This document shows, piece by piece, positions 43,127-53,925 of a DNA stretch of 64,000 nt. Below the pieces are notes generated by a model that made no database searches, had not been told where the DNA came from, and was given only the letters and a program-made list of their open reading frames with translations. Location: positions 20,467,501 to 20,531,500 of the forward strand of contig NC_088303.1 of assembly GCF_032854445.1 (NCBI RefSeq), in the 5' to 3' direction. Positions within the stretch are counted from its first letter, which is position 1, and each line of letters starts with the position of its first letter. The DNA comes from Liolophura sinensis (lineage: Eukaryota; Mollusca; Polyplacophora; Chitonida; Chitonidae). Made by a program: the position numbers and the translations under genes.

Positions 43127-45691
43127 CTATAGTTCATTGTATCTACTTTCGGTGATGAAATTTTCACTCCGCATGCATTCAAGCGTGTCTTGTCTAAGAA
43201 TCGTTTCTCTTCCAGGAATGGCATAAGGAACGGAACGAACGTGATCACACTCAAAGGAACTGTTCCCACCTCTTCTTGCCGCCGATTTCAACTCAATACA
43301 TGAGTTGTTTTCACAAATGCTGATCGGAGCATTTGTGAGCGTATTTTTCTGCAGATGTATCGGGATTTGAGGACCACTTCTTGATTTGGACGAACAATAC
43401 ACTCCTTTGGCTGGATCGATTACAACAGTATGGTGATGATTGTAGACATTAACATCATGCTGTAGAGACTGGTGAGATTTCAAGTGCGATTTCATCCATT
43501 TCACTGTTATAATTTTACCACATATTGTACAACTTCCTCGAAGGGATGACGTCTTTGTTGAAATATGGGAATCCAGTGGTCTAGAACAAGTCGTCTTCAG
43601 ATTAATACTCTGGGTGGCATAGCAATGGTCTTTGTCACTTGTCACCGCGTCACTTTCCTGTGCCTCTACTGCGTTATTCTGATGGTTTTCTGATCTGTGT
43701 TTTGCACGCGACGAATAAGAATTTTTCGCTGTACGGGTAGAGGGGATTAATTTGGATGCAACAGGTGTTAAGGTGCTTCAAGTTCTCTGTGCGAATAATT
43801 ATCCTTGAACATGACGTGCAATGGAAATGCCGTGAAGAACTGTGTTCAGTTAGATGGCAAAGAACGGCACTTTTACCTACAAAAATAAACACGTCTTGGA
43901 CTGTAATATATAGCACAGACTTAAAGCCTAATTAGATTGCTCGCACAGTGAAGCCTTTGGAAAGAAGTTTAAACCTGTGCAGAGCTGATCCAGTTTCTTG
44001 TGTGAATATATACAGTGTAATTTGACAAATAGATTATGAATCTGGCTTTGCTTTTGTTCTAGCTTTGTTCTAGCTTAAAAAGTTTGACCACAATTTACCT
44101 ACTGTTCATGCATTAGGCATAAAGAGCTAACCACGAATGTGGCTTTGTTTTGGTTCTAAAGAAGTTTTCCCTTTTAGGCAAACTTTATTCTGATTTTTGA
44201 GACACGATGCGAAAAGCAGCAATGGTGCAATGTTGAAAGTTGGTCAGCAGGACAAATTGTGCTCTTCTCTCGTATCAAATTATTTCAGATGAATAGTTTT
44301 CCAGTGATTGGCATTAAAATTTCTGCCACCGTCATGCATTATGTAAGAAAAACATCTGCTGGCTTTCGAGTTACGGTTAGCGCAGCGGGAGCGTTCTTTA
44401 CATTGTATGGTATTAAAACATACACGAAAAATGACTAATCTGTTGGTCTAATAGAGAGAATATGTACACAAACACTACACAAACTACTATTCACATGAGG
44501 CCATTGAGTAGAAGTTCAATTGCAGGCATAGATGATCTGATCTATTTGTGTTAGTTATTTTTTCCCTTGCAATTAGACACTTGCATTTGCCCGACCGGAA
44601 GTTGATGGCATCTTTTGTTTTACATCCATCGCCGGGGCCAATCACGAAAACAAGATCTGTAAGTTTAGATTTGCTTTGATACCTATTTTACTCTGCCTCA
44701 TCAGTGGAAGAATATTTTAAATTGACGTCACCTACAGAGCCGATAAATCTGCATATACGTCTGGATGACCACTAGGAGTATACATTTCGAAAAAGATGTA
44801 GAAAAATAATTTAAGAACATATCATCTCATTGACAGGGAATGTATCTATTTTTTTTAAACATGAAAAGTTAATCAAAAAGCTCGCCTATCATATAAAGCC
44901 GCAGACGATAACTATATATGTACACAGTATTTTAGATGAATGAAACGTATTAATGCTTAATTTTACGTACCGTTTTGTCCCTCAACGCGTGCTTTCCAGT
45001 GTACACCTGTCAAATGGTTCTCTACTTTCTTCTTCCTTGCTGGCTTGAACTTTGACGGTGGACATAACGGACAATGGAATGAAATATAGTCTCCTTTACA
45101 ACAATCCTTGCAACTTTTTACACAACTTAACAATTTATCCACAGACTGAATCACCACGACAGGTTGGTGTGCTGTCATTGTTACATTGCAGCGTCCAGAA
45201 ATGAACTCGTCGGAAAAGTGGAAAGCTTTTATAAAAGCTATGTACTACATTAGCCACACTGCAAAGCTAACAAGTCACCCTGAGATAGTATTACTTCAAC
45301 AGACATGCGATGGGAAACTGTGTTTACAAACACACCGCCACCACGGCTTTCCACGGTCCAGACACACGAAAGTTACCCATAAATTTGTTTTGTTTTAGAC
45401 ATTGTGGCAAGTGATGCACGGAGGTATAAAAGTGTAGAAAGAGCAGGCCTATATACTGAATGTTCTTAGAAACTCTACGTTTTTAACTTTAACTGAAAAT
45501 GTTTTATCTTATAATCGGATTAGAAAATCATTTATACCTCTATCAACTTCGAGTTTTTCCAAATATTGTATTGCTCTGGCGTCCGAAAAACATAAACGAA
45601 CTCCTACATGATAGAACTCGTTAATTTTTCTGGAAATAACTCTCCACCGTGGAATTCCAAGTAAATTGGGATAAGGAGACATCAAGATCAT
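43127..45691 (-). CDS. Unrecognised protein with C2H2/C2HC-like zinc-finger motifs
   Basis: Three exons join in phase: 45691 (or a little lower)-45538, 45171-44971 and 43876-43127. The first encodes NEFYHVGVRLCFSDARAIQY and ends at a GTATAA donor. The second encodes AHQPVVVIQSVDKLLSCVKS and a finger-like FHCPLCPPSKFKPARKKK with VENHLTGVH (CX2CX15HX4H), donor ACG|GTACGT. The third opens with KSAVLCHLTEHSSSRHFHC and has CTSCSRIIIRTENLKHLNTC (CX2CX11HX3C) and CTICGKIITVKWMKSHLKSH (CX2CX11HX3H). Within it the frame breaks at a run of four C (gggg at 43742-43745 on the plus strand); with one base fewer it reads on to the stop at 43127. The upstream exons are not identified. Similar finger-plus-HWKxRV modules occur in uncharacterised invertebrate proteins, but I give no function. 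Confidence 0.55.
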
Positions 45692-45699
45692 TCATGTGA

Positions 45700-46390
45700 G
45701 ACAACATGTCCATATGAACAAAATAAAATAGTCCTACTTAATTTCTAAGATGAAGATATTGGTCCGAAGTACATTTTAAATTAATCAACCATAACAAAAG
45801 TTATCACGACACTGCAGATATGACTTTCAAGCACTATAGTAGGCCCAATGTGCTAGGTAGTACAGATGAAATGGTATTTGCTTGACATACTTCCTTTTCA
45901 GCCATTTCATGAGGATTTCATTCATTGTATGAATAAAATCAAAGCGCTATTCAAAAAGCCCGACCCCAATTCATATTGTATTATATATGGATCTTCCGCT
46001 GCTTGGTTGTCGTGCAGGGAAAGGCAAATTTTAATGCGAATTGAGTTACATAATTACATTGACGGTATATTTACATACACCTGTATTGTTGCATTCTTTT
46101 GCCGGTACACATATTTGTTAAATATTTTGTGATGTGTGGATTTTTATGATTCTGATCATTTTATTTTTTAAAACTTAATAATAGTAGTAATAAATGCATC
46201 TTGCTTAGGTCAAAGAAAACAATTCTGGGTATGAGAAAGTTATAGCTGACAGATTTCCTTGACAAGGAGATAAGTCTGAATTCCTTTTTAAGTCTGAGGA
46301 CTATACTGTCTTTCTAAAAATTCCATCGTGGTTTGCTGGGCTAGGATGCTATATACATTAGGTTGTGAATAAACAAACCATGCGTCCTAA
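45700..46390. other. Intergenic sequence, no gene recognised
   Basis: An 88-codon plus-strand frame at 45866-46132 has no domain and was not accepted. Confidence 0.35.
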
Positions 46391-46438
46391 AGAGAGTATG
46401 GCGTTAAACAATAATCAAATAAATAAATACATAAATAT
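46391..46438 (+). repeat. SINE 3' tail fragment
   Basis: agagagtatggcgttaaaca followed by an AAAT tail matches the shared SINE/LINE 3' end; the rest of the copy is not recognisable. Confidence 0.6.
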
Positions 46439-47384
46439 GAACATATGAAAACCCTATAAGATGGAGACGCCTAATTTAGTTTCAAGTTAAATGTTTTCAC
46501 TTAGGGAATTCCGGAGCAATAAAGCGGGCGATCACTTGTCCACCAGTGAAATCTGATATATGTGGATGTAAGCTTCTGCGGTATAACAAAATAAACTCGG
46601 TCATGCATGAAAGTCAGAGGTCAGACACACAGAATTTAGACGCTTGAACCTTTCTCTGCCATAAGAGGAAATAATGTGTGGGGTGTGTTAAGAAGTAAAC
46701 TCTGAAAAACTTACTTGATATCTTTGGCAAAATAAGCTTTCTTAAATATTCAATGTTTTTCGCACGTTACAAATTATGGTCTCAAGCTACGTATGTGTAT
46801 TTTTGGGGTTATAAATAAGGCTATACAACTGCAGCAAAGACCTTGTTTGTCCTTATCAAGGAACTGAGCGTAACAATTCGCCAGGCTTTATATCTCTGCA
46901 AGTTTTTACATACTAATTAAATGGCCATTGAACGTTAATTGACAACAAGAGGGCTGTGAACAGCTATGCACAGGCAGAGATCAAAAGGGATTACAACATT
47001 AAGCGTCAGAAGTTTACTGTACACAGAATAAAGCAATAATAATAATCATGTACATAAAACATATAACATTTCTAAGTAAAAAATAACAACCTATGGTTAA
47101 TTACCACACAAGTGTGATCAAGATAGCGAAGAGCTATTATATAACTTATAGGGCTTCCATTCAAATCGAGCTAATACTTAGTTTTAAAAAAGTTTCCTAA
47201 ACACGTAACAGACCCTGGTATCCATCACCTTACATACATACTTTATACATTATATGTTATATATATTTCTCAGAAATAAACAAGGCAACAGTCCTCCGCA
47301 TATAAATTTTAGCTTTAACCAAAACGACATACAACTTATCTATTGTCCTCATAAGTGTGTGTCAATCAATCAGTTAAATCTTTA
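46439..47384. other. AT-rich sequence between SINE tail and array 2
   Basis: Nothing recognised on either strand. Confidence 0.35.
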
Positions 47385-47425
47385 TTAGAAGTTAATTTGG
47401 TCATCGTCAATGTTGTACTGCATAC
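47385..47425 (-). other. Terminal-exon-like end of array 2 with stop and AATAAA
   Basis: On the minus strand the acceptor ttttccatccttcag is followed by GT ATG CAG TAC AAC ATT, then GAC GAT GAC CAA ATT AAC TTC TAA. This encodes MQYNIDDDQINF and a stop. The stop overlaps AATAAA (rc 47381-47386). The exon aligns base for base at its start with the 53-bp units (GTATaaAGTACAACATcCACGA) and keeps the same frame and a similar stop position. I infer that it is the ancestor, or a surviving relative, of the unit. Confidence 0.5.
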
Positions 47426-50400
47426 CTGAAGGATGGAAAATTTTTATACCTATAAAGTTGAACTTTATACCTATAGGAAGGTAAATCAGCCACCGTCCTC
47501 CTCGTGGATGCTGAACTTAATACCTATAGGAAGGTAAACTAGCCACCGTCCTCCTCGTGGATGTTGTACCTTATACCTATGGGAAAGCAAATTAGCCACC
47601 GTCCTCCTCGTGGATGTTGTACCTCATGCCTACAGGGAGGTAAGTTAGCCACCGTCTTCCTCATGGATGTTGTACTTTATACCTATAGGAAGGTAAATTA
47701 GCTTCCGTCCTCCTCATGGATGTTGTACTTTATACCCATAGGAAGGTAAACTATCAATCGTCCTCCTTATGGATGTTGTACTTCATACGTATAGGAAGGT
47801 AAATTAGCCATGGTCCTCCTCATGGATGTTGTACTTTATAACTATATGAAGGTAAACTAGCCACCGTCCTCCTCGTGGATGTTGTACCTTATACCTATGG
47901 GAAAGCAAATTAGCTACCGTCCTCCTCGTGGATGTTGTACCTCATGCCTACAGGGAGGTAAGTTAGCCACCGTCCTCCTCATGGATGTTGTACTTTATAC
48001 CAGTAGGAAGGTAAACTAGTCACCGTCCTCCTCGTGGATGTTGAACTTTATACCTATAGGAAGGTAAACTAGTCATCGTCCTCCTCATGGATGTTGAACT
48101 TTATACCTATAGATAGATAAATCAGCCACCGTCCTCCTCGTGGATGTTGTACTTTATAGCTTCCGTCCTCCTCATGGATGTTGTACTTTATACCCATAGG
48201 AAGGTAAACTAGCAATCGTCCTCCTTATGGATGTTGTACTTCATACGTATAGGAAGGTAAATTAGCCACGGTCCTCCTCATGGATGTTGTACTTTATAAC
48301 TATATGAAGGTAAACTAGCCACCGTCCTCCTCGTGGATGTTGTACCTTATACCTGTGGGAAAGCAAATTAGCCACCGTCCTCCTCGCGGATGTTGTACCT
48401 CATGCCTACAGGGAGGTAAGTTAGCCACCGTCCTCCTCATGGATGTTGAACTTTATACCAGTAGGAAGGTAAACTAGTCACCGTCCTCCTCGTGGATGTT
48501 GAACTTTATACCTATAGGAAGGTAAACTAGTCATCGTCCTCCTCGTGGATGTTGAACTTTATACCTATAGATAAATAAATCAACCACCGTCCTCCTCGTG
48601 GATGTTGTATTTTATACCAGTAGGAAGGTAAATCAGCCACCGTCCCCCCTCGTGGATGCTGTACTTTATACCTATAGGAAGGTAAATTAGCCACCGTCCT
48701 CCTCATGGATGTTGTACTCTATACCTATAGGAGGTAAACTGGTCACCGTCCTCCTCGTGGATGTTGAACTTTATACATGTAGGAAGGTAAATTAGCCCCT
48801 GTCCTTCTCGTGGATGTTGTACTTTATTCCTGTAGGAAGTTAAATTAGTCACCATCCTCTTCGTGGATGTTGTACCTGACACCTCCAGGAAGGTAAACTA
48901 GCCAACGTCCACCCCGTGGATGTTGTACTTTACACCTGCAGAAAGGTAACTTAGCCACCGTCCTCCTCGTGGGTGTTGTACCTGATACCTGCAGGAAGGT
49001 AAACTAGCCACCGCCCTCCTCATGGATGTTGTACCTGATACCTGCAGGAAGGTAAATTAGCCACCATCCTCCTCGTGGATGTTGTACTTTATACCAGTAG
49101 GAAGGTAAACTAGTCACCGTCCTCCTCGTGGATGTTGTACTTTACACCTGCAGAAAGGTAATTTAGCCACCGTCCTCCTCGTGGATGTTGTACCTGACAC
49201 CTGCAGAAAGGTAAATTAGTCACCGTCCTCCTCGTGGATGTTGAACTTTATACCTATAGAAAGGTAAACTAGTCACCATCCTCCTCGTGGATGTTGTACT
49301 TTATACCTATAGGAAGGTAAATCAGCCACCGTCTTCCTCGTGGATGCTGAACTTTATACCTATAGGAAGTAAATTAGCCACCGTCCCCTTCATGGATGTT
49401 GATCTCTATAGCTATAGGAAGATAAACTGGTCACCGTCCTCCTCGTGGATGTTGAATTTTATACATGTAGGAAGGTAAATTAGCCACCGTCCTCCACGTG
49501 GATGTTGTACTTTATAACTATAGGAAGATAAATTTTCAAACGTCCTCCTCGTGGATGTGGTTACCTTATACGTATGCGAAAACAACTTAACCACCGTCTT
49601 CCTCATGGATGTTGTACTTTATACCAGTAGGAATGTAAATTAGCCACCGTCCTCCTCGTGGATGTTGTACTTTATAACTATATGAAGGTAAATTAGCCAC
49701 CAACATCGTGGATGTTGTACCTTATACCTATGGGAAAGCAAATTAGCCACCGTCCTCCTCATGGATGTTGTACTTTATACCTATAGGAAGGTAAATTAGT
49801 CACCGTCCTCCTCGTGGATGTTGTACTTTATAACTATATGAAGGTAAATTAGCCAGCGTCCTCCTCGTAGATGTTGTACCTTATACCTATGGGAAAGCAA
49901 ATTAGCCAGCGTCCTCCTCGTGGATGTTGTACCTCATGCCCACAATGGAGGTAAGTTAGCCACCGTCCTCCTCGTGGATGTTGTACCTTATACCTACATG
50001 GAGGTAAATTAGCCACTGTCCTCATGGATGTTGTACTTTATACCAGTAGGAAGGTAAATTAAGCACAGTCCTCCTCGTGGATGTTGTACCTGACACCTCC
50101 AGAAAGGTAAACTAGCCAACGTTCTCCTCGTGGATGTTGTACTTTACACCTGAGGAAAGGTAAATTAGCCACCGTCCCTCCTCGTGGATGTTGTACCTAA
50201 TACCTGCAGGAAGGTAAATTGGCCACCGTCCTACTCATGGATGTTGTACTTTATACCTATAGTAAGGTAAATTAGCCTCCGTCTTCTTTGTAGATGTTGT
50301 ACCTGATACCAGCAGGAAGGTAAACTGGTCACCGTCCTTCTCATGGATGTTGTACATTACACCTGCGGGAAGGTAAACTTACTAGCCACTGTCCTTTTCG

Positions 50401-50955
50401 TGGATGTTGTACCTGATACCTGCAGGAAGGTAAACTAGTCACCGTCCTCCTCATGGATGTTGTACCTTATACCTGCAGGAAGGTAAATTAGTCACCGTCC
50501 TCCTCATGGATGTTGTACCTTATACCGGCAGGAAGTTAAATTAGCCACCGTCATCCTCGTGGATGTTGTACCTGATACCTGCAGTAAGGTAAAGTAGCCA
50601 CCGTCCTCCTCGTGGAGGTTCTACCTGATACCTATAGGAAGGTAAACTAGCAACCGTCCTCCTCGTGGATGTTGTACTTTATAGCTATAGGAAGGTAAAT
50701 TAGCCACCGTCCTCCTCGTGAATGTTTGTACTTTATACCTATATGAGGGTAGGCCTAAATAAGCCACCGTCCTCCTCGTGGATGTTGTATCTTTTACCTG
50801 GAGGAAGGTAAATTAGCCACTGTCCTTCTCGTGGATGGTTGTATCTTATACCAGTAGGAAGGTAAATTAGCCACCGGTCCTCCTCGTGGATGTTATACTT
50901 TATACCTATGGGGAGGTGAACTAGGCAAGGTCCTCCTCGTGGATCTTTAATTATT
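47426..50955 (-). repeat. 53-bp tandem array 2 (~65 units), inverted relative to array 1
   Basis: Reverse complement of the unit of array 1; on the plus strand ccaccgtcctcctcgtggat, gttgtactttatacctatag, gaaggtaaattag. Variants at the acceptor (tgcag, tatag, tccag) recur as in array 1. A 458-bp higher-order duplication is visible, with near-identical blocks starting at 47701 and 48159. Together with array 1 it forms a giant interrupted inverted repeat around 32.9-47.4 kb. Confidence 0.95.
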
Positions 50956-51129
50956 TTTTTTCCAGTTATTGATGGAGGATTATTAGGTTACTAATTAACA
51001 ATGACACATTAGAGAGGTCTTCAGGGTTACAGTAATGTCTGTGTTTTCGGATAATAAGGGGTTTAAAGTGTTGAGATTTATCTGCTCGGCTATAGGCCTA
51101 TATAAATATACAGGCCTATAGTCTCGTAC

Positions 51130-51260
51130 CTTGCCCAATTATTCGTAAACGAACAAGTTACATGTTCCGTTGTGCTCATGGATGTCCGTTCTTCCTCGTG
51201 GATGTTCTGCTCATGGATGTAGGCTGCCCAGTGCAATGGCGGCTCGTCTCTTCGTACGTA
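51130..51260 (-). other. Exon-like short-repeat segment beside array 2
   Basis: The minus-strand frame WAAYIHEQNIHEEERTSMST contains acatccaYgag repeats like those at 28431-28515 and the same NIHEE peptide as the 53-bp units. It ends at a possible donor CAAG|GTACGA near 51127. The frame from this donor does not match the unit frame IKYNIHEEDGG, so a direct splice is not supported. Confidence 0.35.
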
Positions 51261-51314
51261 TGGACACAGACCCCGATTACAACTTCCGTTTTCAGTACGA
51301 TTTGTAGTTCTGTG

Positions 51315-51680
51315 TATTTTAGGGTGTAAAGTCTTTTTTGCTGCCAGCCTGCCGTTTTTGGTGTACAGGTGCATGCTTGTATCAAAATGATGGAAATTGT
51401 CTAAGCTTTGGGCAGGTATGAGTTTTAATGGTGAAAGTTTGAAATTCTGGCGAGAGGACACAAGGAGGACAGGTGGTGATGAGGCTGCGAGTGACGTCCC
51501 CTTGGCGTTGCTAGGCACCCCTCCAGCTGCGGGCATGGAAAGGTCCTGATTTTGACGGTCAACCTATGTCAGAATTTTTACAGCTTCTTTCTCACAGGCT
51601 GGGCCAGGTATGCACCAAAGCTTATTGGCCTCGGAATGTTTTGGGACTGAGCTACAGCGCTAAACGTTAACAATTGTCGC
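51315..51680 (-). pseudogene. Exon-like block, paralogue of 3176-3545
   Basis: Minus strand GPACEKEAVKILT, then an in-frame stop, VDRQNQDLSMPAAG and so on, aligned with CPACEKTAIEILTLVDGQN in the 3.2-kb copy. Similarity extends over about 370 bp, including tttacaccctaaaatacaca. It sits upstream, in sense direction, of array 2. Unknown family. Confidence 0.45.
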
Positions 51681-51689
51681 TTATGGAAA

Positions 51690-53689
51690 ACTAATGGGGG
51701 GTCTGTGGCCGTATGGACCATTCTGATCATTAGAGCGCATACGCACGACACCTTTTAGTTTCGTTTCGGAACGAGGCTCAAAAATGTGATACATTTTCCT
51801 CGCAGTGCCCATTCTTGCGTTCATACTGACACTTCTTCATTGTACAAGTAGCATGATATGAGCTTCACCTTTGGCATGGTAAATGTAACTGACTTGACTT
51901 CTACTCAGCCGAACGATGCCGTCAATAAAACGTAATGTAAGTCGCTCTGTCAGTGAAAACTTTGACATCCTGTCTGTTAACATGGGCAATTCACTTAATG
52001 AAGAGATTTGGTGGCTCTCGCACTGTGGTTTAACATAGGTCATTGCCAAAGTTGCGATTCTGCTGGGTAAAAAATAACAAAAAACCTAGCCAAGCATCTT
52101 AAAAAATCATAAACGTAAGCTACGTATCAGATCCAACGGCTAATAGACTCGAACATTAGGGCATTGCTCAGTGCGTGGCTAAATCACTAACAGAAACCAC
52201 ACCTATATCTAACTCCGTTCCAGGCGGATCGGTGCATATGGTTGCTCGGCTCAAAGTGTATCTCGTGGATCAGTGTTGGCACTAGGCACTGGCCGTCTTA
52301 TTGGTTGAATTACTGTGTCCGGCAAAAACGTAACATTATTTAATTGATGCAAAGGTAGACTGGGGATATTTTCACCGTCGAATTGCGGAAACTCGAAAAG
52401 TTGGGAGTAAATAAGTCTTTGGCAAGTAAATGACACTTTCGCATGTGTGACAAAGATTCTCACAAATAAGTGAAATCAGTATGTAAGCTGAATGGATGGA
52501 AGACAATTGATACCCAGACTTCATGTAACACCAAATATGGCTCTACCTGCACTATTACAGCCACCATATCTCTCAGGGCAGTGGAATCCGGTAACATCCC
52601 TCAAAATCATTCGTTTGTCAGTTCTGGACGTTCTGTATAGACAGTGTAGAGGAAACGTAACCCAAACATGTTCTGGCTGTGCCAACTGGAAAGTTGGTGC
52701 ACATGGAACAAGTGTACTACCACTGATTGATCACAACATTTCAGCTACATGCAAGATTTATAGCAAGACAAACCTCAGATGTTTTTGCTTTTACTGATGT
52801 TTGTTATGGCACATGTTCAGAGCTCTGCACAAAAATAGAGGCCTATACATTCTATTTGAATTTTCTCCAAATTTTACATCTGGCAAGATTTTGGCAGTAT
52901 ACTTACCTCAGATTAAATGTATGTCAATGCATGACTTTACTGGCTTATTTGTTAGATTGTTCGGTGTTTAACACTTTTCAGCATTATTTCCTTCAGTGCT
53001 ACCTAATTATTTACATGTATCGCTGGTCTCAAGTATATGTCAATATACTTTCAGTATTGATTCACTGAATACCATGCCTCTTGATATCAGGCCTGGTGAC
53101 TCACCCAGTAAAAGAACATGGACACCAGGCCAAGCAGTACTTGACCTTGATCAGATGGGGAGCAACTAAGTAAGGAATTAACAAAATTACCAGCATGACT
53201 TTCTCAAGCTCAACCAATCTCCAGATTTTGCGGTAAGCACCGTGTCAGATGCTACAATTTGGCCCGAGGCTGAAGGATGTACTATTACATTGTTAAATGG
53301 TTGTTTTCTCATCGGCCTTGTTAGGCTCAATGCCCGTCATACTGCCCTTGGCAGGCTGTATTGGGCTGTGTCCTTGGCAAATACAAGAGACTAAGGATCC
53401 ATAACAAGGCCAATGTATAAAAAAGAACTACATTTAATGACTTTTTATATTTATCTCTTGTGTGTGTTCAATCAGGAAAACATGTTTAGACCTGAACATT
53501 AGTGCAATCGTGTAACATGCATGAAATTAGATTTTGACCACCTGATAAAACCACTTGTCAAGACCCTAGAAATATAGAACTGAACTTTATGCAAGTACCT
53601 GCTCCAGGGCAGCCAATACTGCAGCTCTGACTGTCCCAAGCACACTGGGAATGTCTGGGGCAGCCAGAAGTGTGTTAATTTTGGATTCA
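51690..53689. other. Intergenic sequence, no gene recognised
   Basis: About 2 kb with only short, domain-less frames. A short inverted pair (tcatcggccttgtta near 53313; taacaaggccaatg near 53402) could be the arms of a small MITE. Confidence 0.35.
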
Positions 53690-53925
53690 TTTATTTATTT
53701 ATTTGATTGGTGTATTACGCTGTACTCAAAAATATTTCACTTATACCACAGCTGCCAGCATTATGGTGGGAGAAAACAAGCAGATCCAAGGGAACCCACA
53801 ACCATCTACAGGTTGATGGCAGACCTTCCACATGCAGCCTAAGAGCATACAGCATGAGTTTGAGTTGAACTCACAGAGACCACATTGATGGGAGGTTCCT
53901 GTGTGTTCATTTTAAGCCCAGTGTA
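53690..53925 (-). repeat. AAAT-tailed SINE, older copy
   Basis: Reverse copy: TTTA repeat, ggtgtattacgctgtactca, cagcattatggtgggagaaa, agcatgagtttgagttgaac and ttgatgggaggttcctgtgt. More diverged than the copy at 41691. Confidence 0.85.

Noticed and set aside
51127-51260. Direct splice from the 51.1-kb donor into the 53-bp units in frame
   Set aside because: Joining at CAAG|GTACGA gives the frame YKVQHPRGGRW, not the IKYNIHEEDGG frame, so the simple gene model does not work without another exon.
51090-51536. Ankyrin repeat suggested by PPLHWAA
   Set aside because: Only a few residues match. The rest of the segment is short acatcca repeats and does not continue the ankyrin pattern.
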